From: Ktedonobacteria bacterium brp13
Lineage (GTDB): Bacteria > Chloroflexota > Ktedonobacteria > Ktedonobacterales > Ktedonobacteraceae
Direction: 5' to 3'
Length of the DNA: 64,000 nucleotides
NCBI GenBank assembly: GCA_015099395.1
Contig: AP024096.1
Span: forward strand, 5,146,001 to 5,210,000
The translations under genes and the position numbers were made by a program. Positions within the stretch are counted from its first letter, which is position 1, and each line of letters opens with the position of its first letter. Below, piece after piece: positions 55,740-64,000 of the stretch. The notes under the pieces are model-generated. The model searched no databases, had not been told where the DNA came from, and worked only from the letters and a program-made list of their open reading frames with translations.

Positions 55740-56972
55740 ATGGATGATGTGTATGAACATTTCTGGGAAACATTTCATATTTTCCCACTAACGTTGAAGA
55801 GCCGAAAACCTCAGTCATTATCATATTCTCTCCGGTGGGTGCATATCTTTATTGTATGCTTTTTTCTTTCTGAGTTCCTCATCGATATTTTATATGATTG
55901 GCGTAATTGTATTGTACAAGGAGTGCAAAATAACTGTAATTTTCCATCGGCACTGACAGATATAAATTCTCCACGACTGATTGCTCCGCTCGCGCTGTTT
56001 ATTCTGGTTGTCTGGCTCTTCGAGCGATGGCAACAACGCATTCCAAATATCTTTAAAAAGTTATTGAATGTTTCTCGGCCAGGATACTATATCACTTCGA
56101 ATGATGATGATGATGACGTGTCCTTGCAAAGAAAATATGTTTCCTTCCTTGAAGGATATCAAACCGCTCTCCTAGGCCAGGGGAAGATGCGAAAAATTCG
56201 TTTTTTCTATATCTTCTGCTGGGTGTTACTAGGATTTTGCCTCTTCTCAATACTTCCACTCATTGCAATCTTTAAGCCATTATCGGCAGATGTTGTGCTC
56301 AATACGTTGATACTGTTTGGACGCATTTTTGTCTTTCTTTTCGCGGTCATCTTTGTGTTCCTGGTTGCAGTAGGTAGCTGGACGATGGGAGCGACAGGGG
56401 TCTATATCACAAAACTTTCCTCGAACTTCTCATTCGTGCTGCGCCCTAACCATCCAGATGGCGGCAATGGCTTTAAATGGCTTGGCCTCTTCTGTATGGA
56501 TCTTGCTTTGCCACTGCTGATGTTGGCCTTGACTTTAGCTATCGGCTTCTTTCTTGTCAGTGTTTTTCCCTATATTTCTCATGATATTCTTGTACCTATC
56601 AAGATCATTAGCCCTACGTTCATCATCTTGCTGACATTAGTCGCTAATTACGCGTTTTTTCGACCTCTCTGGAGTATCCATGTTCAAATGGCAGAGATGC
56701 TAGAAAGAGAGTCAGATATTTATGTTGCCACTATTGATCGTTGGCAACAAATACTCCAGTCTGCTCTGATGATCGGCGCGTATGATGAAGCGAAAAAGGC
56801 CAAAGAGCAACTTGATATCGCCAAACAGCTACCTAATCCGGATGATTATTCTACCTGGCCTCTACCTTTTGTGCGTATACAGGTGATCTCTTTCCTCAGT
56901 CCTATTCTGATTGCAGTACTTGGCCCGCTTCTCCAGCAAATTCTGAGTAGTACATTTCATATTACTATTTAG
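55740..56972 (+). CDS. Multi-pass membrane protein of unknown function
   Basis: The 410-residue protein has membrane segments near WVHIFIVCFFLSEFLIDIL, LIAPLALFILVVWLF, FFYIFCWVLLGFCLFSILPL, FGRIFVFLFAVIFVFLVAVG, LALPLLMLALTLAIGFFLV and IISPTFIILLTLVANYAFF, with a cytosolic helical tail (EMLERESDIYVATIDRWQQ, YDEAKKAKEQLDIAK). No family recognised. The ATG at 55740 (MDDVYEHFW) is preferred to one at 55659; AAAAGG lies upstream. Confidence 0.7.
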   Translation: MDDVYEHFWETFHIFPLTLKSRKPQSLSYSLRWVHIFIVCFFLSEFLIDILYDWRNCIVQGVQNNCNFPSALTDINSPRLIAPLALFILVVWLFERWQQRIPNIFKKLLNVSRPGYYITSNDDDDDVSLQRKYVSFLEGYQTALLGQGKMRKIRFFYIFCWVLLGFCLFSILPLIAIFKPLSADVVLNTLILFGRIFVFLFAVIFVFLVAVGSWTMGATGVYITKLSSNFSFVLRPNHPDGGNGFKWLGLFCMDLALPLLMLALTLAIGFFLVSVFPYISHDILVPIKIISPTFIILLTLVANYAFFRPLWSIHVQMAEMLERESDIYVATIDRWQQILQSALMIGAYDEAKKAKEQLDIAKQLPNPDDYSTWPLPFVRIQVISFLSPILIAVLGPLLQQILSSTFHITI

Positions 56973-57287
56973 TGGACTGACTTCACTTCATTTGCAAGGT
57001 GCCTGAGACAAATGCAAGGAGTGGAAAAAAGAGATGTGCAACACAACCCCTATAACAATATCAGCGAGTTTCACGAGGAACAGATCAAAGCCGAAGACCA
57101 ATCTTCCTAAGACTAGACGAATCTTAGGAAGATATGGAATTCGAGGGGGGGGAACAGCCGCACTAGCGGCAGGAGACAATAAATCGCTAGCAATATCCTG
57201 TAATCCTCTCTTATAGGATAGCTGGCGTAGAATAGACATCGAGAGCATAAGGCGAGGATGGCTCCCCCCGATAGCTAAAGCTATCTC

Positions 57288-57316
57288 CCCCCTCCGAGAG
57301 GGGGACGAGTTTTTTG
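57288..57316 (+). terminator. Terminator-like hairpins between convergent genes
   Basis: CCCCCTC/GAGGGGG (57288-57304) with a 3-base loop, followed by ACGAG and six T residues. A smaller dyad GATAGC-taaa-GCTATC lies just upstream (57270-57285). Within 56973-57489 no gene is supported. Confidence 0.7.
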
Positions 57317-57360
57317 GTACTTTTCATGCGATAGCGAGCTTTTACGACATTAAAACTACT

Positions 57361-57466
57361 GGATACGACCTACTTACTGGATACAAGCTACTGGTACTGG
57401 ATACGACCTACTGGATACAAGCTACTGGTACTGGATACGACCTACTGGATACAAGCTACTGGTACT
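57361..57466. repeat. Tandem repeat, three 34-bp units
   Basis: Units start with GGATACGACCTACTGGATAC at 57399 and 57433 (34 bp each); the first unit at 57361 has four extra bases (38 bp). Each unit contains two CTACTGGATAC half-repeats, and one more half follows at 57467. It lies between the terminator and the 3' end of the SMP-30 gene. Confidence 0.9.
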
Positions 57467-57489
57467 GGATACTATACAGTGCGTAAATA

Positions 57490-58380
57490 CTAGCCAGCAA
57501 ATTTGTATTTTGGCTGCCCCTTGATATCTGTACGCACACGGAAGAGGTCGCCCGATAAAGGATATTGTTGCTTCAAGACATCGTCCACAGCCGCCGAGGT
57601 AATATAAAGCTCATTGAGACCAGCACCACCAAACGTACAGGCAGTAGGACGCGCTACAGGCAGATCGATCGTCCGCTCAATCGTCCCATCCGGCGCAAAA
57701 CGAATCACTTTGCCACCGTCCCAGAATGCGCTCCAGACATAGCCATCACTATCCACACAGAGACCATCAGGGAAGCCTGCTAGCCCAAGGCCACCTTCTT
57801 CGTCACCAGTCACGACAAAAGGCCGTGGCTGCGTAATCGTACCGTGCTCAGCATCAAAGTCATACGCTGTAATTATCTGGCGTGGAGAATCGGTAAAATA
57901 CATGATTGTATTGTCAGGACTCCAACCAATACCGTTGGGGACTCCGATATTGGTAAGCATCACATGCACAGAGCCATCAGGGTCCAGACGATAGAGTGTG
58001 CCGTTATCAGGGTGCTCCTGACCATCTTCAACCTTGGAGCCAGCCCAGAAGCGTCCACGACAATCGACAGCCCCGTCGTTAAAACGCAGACGTGGATCTT
58101 CACCAAAGGGCTGCGCACTATAGCGTAAGATCTTGCTCGTCTCATTCCAGAACGCAAAACCCTTCTTCGTCGCCAGCACAAGACCACCGCGCTCACGCTC
58201 CGCCAGCACACCAACCGCAACCCCCGTCTGAATAATATCCATATGGTCAGAGATAGGATCAAAACGACAATAGCAGTCATTCTCGATATCAACCCAGTAG
58301 AGCACCTCTTGCGCTTCGCTCCATAAAGGGCCCTCACCCAATTTATTGCGACAGGGTAGGATATGTTCAACCTGATCCAT
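57490..58380 (-). CDS. SMP-30/gluconolactonase family lactonase
   Basis: The 296-residue beta-propeller has the metal-binding Glu in NKLGEGPLWSE, RFNDGAVDCRGRFWAGS, GVPNGIGWSPD and GFPDGLCVDSDGYVWSA, the hallmarks of SMP-30/LRE lactonases that open sugar lactones using a divalent metal. No signal peptide, so it acts in the cytosol. It is followed by an SDR gene upstream in the same direction (88 bases apart), compatible with a sugar-oxidation pair. Confidence 0.92.
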   Translation of the reverse strand: MDQVEHILPCRNKLGEGPLWSEAQEVLYWVDIENDCYCRFDPISDHMDIIQTGVAVGVLAERERGGLVLATKKGFAFWNETSKILRYSAQPFGEDPRLRFNDGAVDCRGRFWAGSKVEDGQEHPDNGTLYRLDPDGSVHVMLTNIGVPNGIGWSPDNTIMYFTDSPRQIITAYDFDAEHGTITQPRPFVVTGDEEGGLGLAGFPDGLCVDSDGYVWSAFWDGGKVIRFAPDGTIERTIDLPVARPTACTFGGAGLNELYITSAAVDDVLKQQYPLSGDLFRVRTDIKGQPKYKFAG

Positions 58381-58468
58381 GTTTGCGCTCCCTCAGATAC
58401 AAACAAATAAACAATACAAAGAGACCACGTGCAGGAGGACGCGCAGTTATAGCATCCTCCTTGCTATG

Positions 58469-59218
58469 TTAACGATCCTGCTGGCTCGGGCGAATCAAGA
58501 TCTCATTGATACTGACACGGGCAGGCTGCGTCACTGCATAGACAATAGCCGCCGCGATATCTTCACTCTCTAGCGGAGTCAGGCCCTGCAGCCATTCTTG
58601 CTGGCGCTGCTTGGCCTCTTCATCCGTGATGTTATCCACCAGTTCGGTCGCCACAGCACCAGGCTCAATGACCGTAATGCGAATATTATCTTTGTAGACT
58701 TCCTGACGTAAGGCCTCAGAAAAGGCCACCACACCCCACTTTGTCACATTGTAGACACCGCTACCAGCACGCGCAATGCGTCCAGCCACCGATGAAATAT
58801 TGACGATATGCCCACCATGCTGCTCCTTCATGGTTGGCAATACCGCATGCGTTGTATACATCAAACCCATCACATTGATCGCTATCATACGCCGCCAATC
58901 TTCTGTATTCGCACCATCGATCTGACCTAACAGCATCACTCCTGCATTATTCACCAGGATATCGATACGACCTAAGGTACTCCGCACATGCTGAATCATA
59001 GCACTGACCTGCCCCTCATCCGCCACATCCGCTACCACAGGTAACGCCTTCCCACCCTGCTCATAAATATGTTGTACCAACTCCTGCAAGCGCTCGCTGC
59101 GACGCGCCACCACCGCTACATGCGCGCCCTCGGCGGCAAGTGCCAGCGCCGCAGCCGCGCCGATACCGGAAGAAGCCCCGGTCACCAATGCTACTTTCCC
59201 CTGCAATAAATTTGTCAT
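58469..59218 (-). CDS. Short-chain dehydrogenase/reductase
   Basis: The 249-residue SDR has TGASSGIGAAAALALA, VNNAGVMLLGQIDG, VNISSVAGRIARAG, the catalytic YNVTKWG and EPGAVATELVDN. It is of the classical NADP type close to YdfG/clavaldehyde-dehydrogenase-like members. Substrate not known. It lies 88 bases upstream of the lactonase gene and may be co-transcribed. Confidence 0.92.
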   Translation of the reverse strand: MTNLLQGKVALVTGASSGIGAAAALALAAEGAHVAVVARRSERLQELVQHIYEQGGKALPVVADVADEGQVSAMIQHVRSTLGRIDILVNNAGVMLLGQIDGANTEDWRRMIAINVMGLMYTTHAVLPTMKEQHGGHIVNISSVAGRIARAGSGVYNVTKWGVVAFSEALRQEVYKDNIRITVIEPGAVATELVDNITDEEAKQRQQEWLQGLTPLESEDIAAAIVYAVTQPARVSINEILIRPSQQDR

Positions 59219-59401
59219 ACTATTTCTGTGCCTTCTCTTGTTCTGACTATAGAACAGCAGCTATCGCTGTCCTCGTTCTCTTGCTGTAATTATTCAAGAT
59301 GCGCATTTTCAACACGTTGGTGGCGAGAAAAAAGATAGCCATCCTGCTTTATTTGACTATTACGTTTCTTTCGTATATCTATCTTTCCACAAGACGTGCG
59401 A

Positions 59402-59785
59402 CTAGAGGACAAGCTTGCGCATTAAGATGTGCAGCGTTGTTGCGGGATCGCTGGTGCAGAGGCCTGAGTGGACAGGCGAGGTCTGAATGATAGTGCTGCG
59501 TGGAGCAACAAGCCAATGGAAGCGTTCGGACTGCGAAAGTCGTCCGATTGGTCCGCTCTCAGCATCTCCGTGACAGACGCGAGACAGGTGCTCCAGTTGT
59601 TCGTTCAAGGCGTCTATGTCAAGCGTAGGAGCTATGGTGCGCAGCCGTACTTGATCAACCTGAATCAGCGCGCCAAGAAAACGGCGTGTACGGCAAAATA
59701 AGATCACGCCTACATTGAGGCACTCTCCGCGTTCCAGCGAGGGGATTACGCGGATTATGGCATAGTCATAGCTGGTCGCGGACAC
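59402..59785 (-). CDS. DUF3037 family protein
   Basis: The 127-residue protein reads YDYAIIRVIPSLERGECLNV, GVILFC, LEHLSRVC and RFHWLVAPRSTIIQTSPVH, the DUF3037 pattern. The GTG start at 59785 is supported by GAGGAGG 6 bases upstream and by a 20-base overlap with the HipA-like gene. The longer in-frame extension merely shadows that gene. DUF3037 genes regularly follow HipA-like kinase genes; function unknown. Confidence 0.88.
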   Translation of the reverse strand: MSATSYDYAIIRVIPSLERGECLNVGVILFCRTRRFLGALIQVDQVRLRTIAPTLDIDALNEQLEHLSRVCHGDAESGPIGRLSQSERFHWLVAPRSTIIQTSPVHSGLCTSDPATTLHILMRKLVL

Positions 59786-60545
59786 GCTGCGCCTCCTCAA
59801 CAAAGGTAGCGGAATGCGCCAGTCGATCCAGCAGATAGTCCAGGTAAGCTGTACGCTGCGTCTCCGGATCAATATAAAAAGGGGAATCACCCAACCATGC
59901 GCTGGGGATGAGATCAACGATCCCGCGTAACACATCCCTGGTCAGCAACAGGTGTGCCTGCTGATCAACTGCGTCAAGGTCACTGGCAACAGGCAGCAGG
60001 ACATGATCTTTGATCGTAGTAAACGGGATGCGGCTGCGTTCGTGATAGGCCACCGCGATATGCTGAAAATAGAGCGAGGCTCCGTGGTCAATCAACATCG
60101 GACGTCGATGCCAGAACAACATATTGGTGTTGCGCGGAGTTCGATCGACGTTGGTGACATAAGCATCGAACCAGACAATCAGCGATGCCAGCCTCGTATC
60201 GAGGCGCGGTATATCCTGTGCATCAAAAGGAAGCGCACCCGGCAGATAGTCCAGGGCAAGGTTGAGCCCTACGCTCGCCTTAAGCAGTGCCTGGATCTCG
60301 AAGTCTGGCTCTGAGCGACCTAGCGCAGCATCTACCTCTATAAACACAATCTCGGGAACAGGCAGTCCTAACGCACGACCAATCTCACCGGCCACCAGTT
60401 CAGCCAGTAGAGCTTTCGGACCCTGACCGGCTCCCCGAAACTTCACAACATAGAGACCATCATCATCAGCCTCTACAATAGCGGGGAGAGAACCACCCTC
60501 CCGTAAGGGCGTCACATAGCGTGTCGCATTCACTGTTCTTAACAT
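59766..60545 (-). CDS. HipA-like kinase family protein
   Basis: The 259-residue protein contains DGLYVVKFRGAGQGPKALLA (ATP-binding Lys), LASLIVWFDAYVTNVDRTPR with NTNMLFW (catalytic loop N-x-D-R-x-x-x-N) and PMLIDHGASLYF (DHG in place of DFG). This is the short HipA-like kinase type usually encoded with DUF3037. No HipB antitoxin is adjacent, so a toxin-antitoxin role is not implied. No ribosome site is seen at the ATG (60545); TACAAT 6 bases upstream could be a -10 of a leaderless transcript. Confidence 0.85.
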   Translation of the reverse strand: MLRTVNATRYVTPLREGGSLPAIVEADDDGLYVVKFRGAGQGPKALLAELVAGEIGRALGLPVPEIVFIEVDAALGRSEPDFEIQALLKASVGLNLALDYLPGALPFDAQDIPRLDTRLASLIVWFDAYVTNVDRTPRNTNMLFWHRRPMLIDHGASLYFQHIAVAYHERSRIPFTTIKDHVLLPVASDLDAVDQQAHLLLTRDVLRGIVDLIPSAWLGDSPFYIDPETQRTAYLDYLLDRLAHSATFVEEAQRVRDQL

Positions 60546-60742
60546 AGCGCTATTGTAGCACACAGCTCATTCATTCGATTCGATTACAGCCCACACAGCC
60601 CACACAGCCCACAGGCAGCACGAACGCCTCCGCTAATACACACTCACATTGCAATCCTTCGCTGTGTGGGATAAGCTAAACGAGAAAGCATCGCTTGCTA
60701 CCTGTAAGAACAGGTCTAACAACGAAAGGTTAAGATAGAGAT

Positions 60743-61726
60743 ATGCATTATCGTACACTTGGACGTATCGATTTGGACGCCTCTGAAATCGGCTTTGGCT
60801 CCTGGGGTATTGGGGGCGATTGGGGCACGACCGACGATACGACATCATTGGATGCACTGCGTAAGGCAATCGATACTGGAGTCAATTTTATCGATACAGC
60901 GGATGTCTACGGCGATGGTCGTGCTGAGCGCCTGATCGCGCAGGTACAGAAAGAGCGCAGCGAGTCGCTCTTTGTTGCCACTAAAGCTGGCCGCCGCCTC
61001 AATCCACATACCGCCGACGGCTATAACGGCGAGAATCTGGCCCGCTTTGTCGAGCGCAGCCTGAAGAATCTGAATGTCGAGGCACTGGATCTACTCCAAC
61101 TGCATTGCCCACCCACCGAAGTGTATAGCCAGCCTGAAGTATTTGCCGCCCTCGATACGCTGGTGCAGCAGGGAAAGCTGAAGAATTATGGCGTCAGCGT
61201 CGAGAAGGTCGAAGAGGCACTGACGGCGATTGAATATCCCAACGTTAAGACGGTACAGATTATCTTTAATATGTTCCGCCTGAAACCTGCTGAAGAGTTC
61301 TTCGCAAAAGCCAGTGAACGCAAGATTGGCGTCATCGTACGTGTCCCCCTGGCAAGCGGACTGCTCACCGGCAAGTTTTCAGCGAACTCCCACTTTGAGT
61401 CGAATGATCACCGTAACTTCAATCGCCATGGTGAAGCATTCGATCAGGGCGAAACCTTCTCAGGTGTCGACTATGAGAGCGGACTGAAGGCAGTCGAAGA
61501 GATCCGCCAGCTGGTACCGCAGGGCGCAAGTATGGCACAGTTCGCACTGCGCTGGATCTTGATGTTCCCGGCAGTCTCAACAATTATTGCAGGTGCCAAG
61601 ACGCCACAACAGGCTGAAGATAACGCACGTGCCGCCGATCTCCCACCCCTGAGCCAGGAGGCCATGGACAGTATCCAGAAAATCTACGATACCTACTTCC
61701 GAGATCAGATCCATAATCGCTGGTAG
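60743..61726 (+). CDS. Aldo/keto reductase
   Basis: The 327-residue TIM-barrel oxidoreductase carries the tetrad context: NFIDTADVYGDGRAE (Asp, Tyr), LFVATKAGRR (Lys) and LLQLHCPP (His). The NADPH-binding end STIIAGAKTPQQAEDN is present. Length is normal. The natural substrate is not evident. The gene is monocistronic with its own terminator. Confidence 0.93.
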   Translation: MHYRTLGRIDLDASEIGFGSWGIGGDWGTTDDTTSLDALRKAIDTGVNFIDTADVYGDGRAERLIAQVQKERSESLFVATKAGRRLNPHTADGYNGENLARFVERSLKNLNVEALDLLQLHCPPTEVYSQPEVFAALDTLVQQGKLKNYGVSVEKVEEALTAIEYPNVKTVQIIFNMFRLKPAEEFFAKASERKIGVIVRVPLASGLLTGKFSANSHFESNDHRNFNRHGEAFDQGETFSGVDYESGLKAVEEIRQLVPQGASMAQFALRWILMFPAVSTIIAGAKTPQQAEDNARAADLPPLSQEAMDSIQKIYDTYFRDQIHNRW

Positions 61727-61744
61727 CCAATTCTTAGCATAATT

Positions 61745-61788
61745 GTGAAAGCTATCCTTTCTGTCTTATCTGTAAGGATAGCTTTCAC
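61745..61788 (+). terminator. Hairpin after the aldo/keto reductase gene
   Basis: A perfect 15-bp stem (GTGAAAGCTATCCTT, 61745-61759, with 61774-61788) and a 14-base loop, 18 bases after the stop. There is no long T-run. Confidence 0.7.
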
Positions 61789-61928
61789 AGTACCTATCCC
61801 AACCTCAAAGATCCTACTTCCAGGAATATTCCTCACCCTACTATTATTCGTTACTACGGTAAACGAGCATGTAGCCTCATGCTATTAAAACTAATGTTCA
61901 CAATATTTAAATGTACACGTCTTTCCTA

Positions 61929-61973
61929 TTGACAATAAAATCACAATGGCTTACTATTATGACTAGACAGTCA
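61929..61973 (+). promoter_or_regulatory. Promoter and dyad upstream of the efflux transporter
   Basis: TTGACA (61929-61934), a 17-base spacer and TACTAT (61952-61957), followed at once by the dyad TGACT-AGAC-AGTCA (61960-61973). Further AGTCA half-sites occur up to about 62015. This fits repressor control of a drug pump. The rest of 61789-62112 shows nothing else. Confidence 0.65.
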
Positions 61974-62112
61974 AATTTTATCTTTTTAGTCACCATATTA
62001 CCTTCCAGTCAAAATACATATGCCGTATTGAAGATAAATTGCGCCGGAGCGATGAAGGTACTATAGAAACTCACAGAATGTCTATGCTCTTTATACTGAA
62101 AGAAGGACTTCT

Positions 62113-63837
62113 ATGGCACTAGAGACGCAAGAATCAGAAATTACTGGTATCCTTGCTGCAAGCGGCTCTACTCAACACATTCAGGAGAGACCCGTTTATA
62201 CGCAGCGCGAAAAACTCTTGACTATGTCTGGTGTGCTCCTGGTGATGTTGCTCGCGTCACTGGATCAGACCATTATGGATACCGCGATGCCCAAAATCAT
62301 TAGCGATTTGAATGGCTTCAATCTCTATACATGGGTAACAACCGCGTATCTCCTGACATCGACCGTTATGGTCCCCATTTATGGTAAACTCTCTGACCTC
62401 TTCGGTCGTAAACCCCTCTTCTTGACCGGCGTGGTTATCTTCCTCATCGGTTCAGCCGCTTCAGGTGCGTCGCAGAGCATGCAGCAATTAGTAGCATTCC
62501 GTGCGCTGCAAGGACTTGGTGCCGCTGCATTGATGCCTATCGCTATAGCTGTGATTGGAGACCTCTTTTCGGCTCGCGAGCGTGGCAAATGGCAGGGCGT
62601 AACCGGCGCAGTCTTCGGTCTCTCAGCGGTAATTGGACCTGCTCTTGGTGGATGGATTACCGATAATACAAGTTGGCGCTGGGTCTTTTATGTCAACGTA
62701 CCAGTTGGTATCGTCGCACTATTCGTGCTGGTCTTCCTGATGCCTACACTGAAATCTCAGTTCACCGGTCGAGCTAGAATCGACTATCTGGGTGCTGTCT
62801 TACTGATCGGAACCACCGTTCCATTCTTGCTAGGCCTCTCCTGGGGTGGCGCAAATAACCAGTATCCCTGGTTGTCGTGGCAGATCATTAGTCTCTTTGT
62901 CGCAGCGGCCGTCTTTCTGGTGTTGTTCATTGTGTATGAACGCCGCCTGGAAGCCAGAGATGCCCAGCCAATCATTGATCCCAGTCTCTTTACCAATCCC
63001 ATTTTTACCGTCTCGGTCCTGATAACCTCTATCACCAGTATGGGTATGTTTGGTTGTATCGTCTTCTTGCCACTCTTCTCACAAGGAGTACTGGGCATCT
63101 CCGCCACCAATAGCGGTGTCCGTCTGATCCCGTTGATGGGCGGTCTGATCTTCAGTAGTATCATCTCTGGTCAATTGGTCTCGCGCACAGGCAAGTACAA
63201 GCTGATCGCCTTCGCCGGTATGGTGATCACCATCGGCGGATCATTCTTGCTGCAACAGTTGGATGTGCATTCCACACCAACCGAACTGGTCCTCGATATG
63301 ATAGTCCTCGGCGTAGGCCTGGGCTTTGGTATGTCGATCTATACTGTCATCGTACAGAATGCAATCCCAGATAAGATCGGACAGGCAACCTCTGGTCTGA
63401 CCTTCTTCCGCTCGATTGGTGGTACGATCGCAGTTGCAGCAATGGGCTCCGTACTGAACTCCAGCTATGTGCCCGGGTTCCACAATGCCTTGCCGGCATC
63501 ACTCAAAGCAGTAATCAAGCCTGCAGATTTAAATAACTTTAATAATCCGAATGTCTTGCTCTCACCTGATACCCAGTCACAGTTGCATCGAGCGTTAGCT
63601 CCACTGGGACCCCTTGGTAACCAGATCTATGGCCAACTCTTTGTCGCCGTCAAGATTGGCTTAACAGATGGTATCCATAACGTCTTTATCCTCAGTACCG
63701 CCGTCATGTGCGTTGGCTTCCTGCTCCTCTTCTTCCTCAAAGAGATCCCTTTGAGCACAACAAAACGGGAACAGGTAAAGGTTGATGCAGTTGAAGACGC
63801 CTCAGCCAATTCGGTTGTCGCCGTCACCATGGAATAG
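62113..63837 (+). CDS. MFS multidrug efflux transporter, DHA2 (EmrB/QacA) family
   Basis: The 574-residue protein has 14 predicted membrane helices and DHA2 motifs: MLLASLDQTIMDTAMPKII (motif D1), GKLSDLFGRKPLFL (motif A), FRALQGLGAAALMPI (motif B) and GPALGGWITDNTSWRWVFYVNVPVG (motif C). It exports drugs or metabolites by proton antiport. AGAAGGA precedes the ATG. The operator-like dyad upstream suggests an inducible repressor, which is not encoded inside the window. Confidence 0.93.
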   Translation: MALETQESEITGILAASGSTQHIQERPVYTQREKLLTMSGVLLVMLLASLDQTIMDTAMPKIISDLNGFNLYTWVTTAYLLTSTVMVPIYGKLSDLFGRKPLFLTGVVIFLIGSAASGASQSMQQLVAFRALQGLGAAALMPIAIAVIGDLFSARERGKWQGVTGAVFGLSAVIGPALGGWITDNTSWRWVFYVNVPVGIVALFVLVFLMPTLKSQFTGRARIDYLGAVLLIGTTVPFLLGLSWGGANNQYPWLSWQIISLFVAAAVFLVLFIVYERRLEARDAQPIIDPSLFTNPIFTVSVLITSITSMGMFGCIVFLPLFSQGVLGISATNSGVRLIPLMGGLIFSSIISGQLVSRTGKYKLIAFAGMVITIGGSFLLQQLDVHSTPTELVLDMIVLGVGLGFGMSIYTVIVQNAIPDKIGQATSGLTFFRSIGGTIAVAAMGSVLNSSYVPGFHNALPASLKAVIKPADLNNFNNPNVLLSPDTQSQLHRALAPLGPLGNQIYGQLFVAVKIGLTDGIHNVFILSTAVMCVGFLLLFFLKEIPLSTTKREQVKVDAVEDASANSVVAVTME

Positions 63838-64000
63838 CAACTGTTCTAGTACGATACGACAGACAGTGTTTATGAGAGAGAGGAAGAGGGATAGAAACCT
63901 CTCCTCTCTTCCCTCAAAAAAGAGAGCCAACTGCTCAAGTACAGAGAACATCCTTTCTTACATAAAGACCTCAGATAATGAAGAAGGACGTTCTCTTATT

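Noticed and set aside
57361..57480. CRISPR array
   Set aside because: Units are contiguous repeats without unique spacers, and no cas genes are present.
59766..60545. HipAB toxin-antitoxin module
   Set aside because: No HipB-like gene is adjacent; the partner is DUF3037.
63860..63925. Terminator after the efflux transporter
   Set aside because: Purine-rich and pyrimidine-rich runs (GAGAGGAAGAGG, CCTCTCCTCTC) pair only imperfectly, so I could not define a clean stem.

Overview
The window looks like chromosome from a Ktedonobacteria-type Chloroflexota. This is an inference from several traits: base composition near 50 percent, a kinase-like receptor with an HGxxKPEN loop, a secreted sedolisin, many short two-gene units, and a heavy load of decayed insertion sequences. 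No rRNA, tRNA or CRISPR array was seen.

Layout. 1-6.5 kb: small housekeeping genes, murJ with a long Pro/Gln-rich N-terminus, and a receptor-like pseudokinase with a malectin domain. 6.8-16.6 kb: a defence island read leftward. Its order is hsdR, hsdS, then a Septu-like ATPase/HNH pair, then hsdM behind its own repeat-rich control region; a gutted mutS-like gene lies beyond it. 17-30 kb: sedolisin, a YbdK-type ligase, an amino-sugar/peptidoglycan recycling cluster (GHL10 hydrolase and nagA facing gntR and murQ, with a partial duplication of gntR), a GNAT protein and a type II NADH dehydrogenase.

30-46.8 kb is a recombination hotspot. It holds a duplicated esterase end, an LLM oxidoreductase and an SDR behind a perfect consensus promoter, a frameshifted DUF6262 gene, and an IS110 element sitting cleanly inside a DDE transposase gene. 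Two 2.6 kb direct repeats follow, separated by a defective IS701/IS4-like element with 16-bp terminal inverted repeats. Each repeat carries an N-terminal DNA methyltransferase stub followed by a protein with two internal repeats. The flanks of the two copies are almost identical, but the repeat-protein genes have diverged strongly. This is the best candidate here for something undescribed.

46.8-64 kb is ordinary accessory metabolism: FMN reductase, alpha/beta hydrolase, a complete branched-chain-amino-acid-type ABC importer (binding protein divergent from livHMGF) followed by 3-hydroxybutyrate dehydrogenase, two unknown proteins, SMP-30 lactonase, an SDR, a HipA-like kinase with its DUF3037 partner, an aldo/keto reductase and a 14-helix drug-efflux transporter. 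Several strong promoters and terminators can be read directly and are listed.
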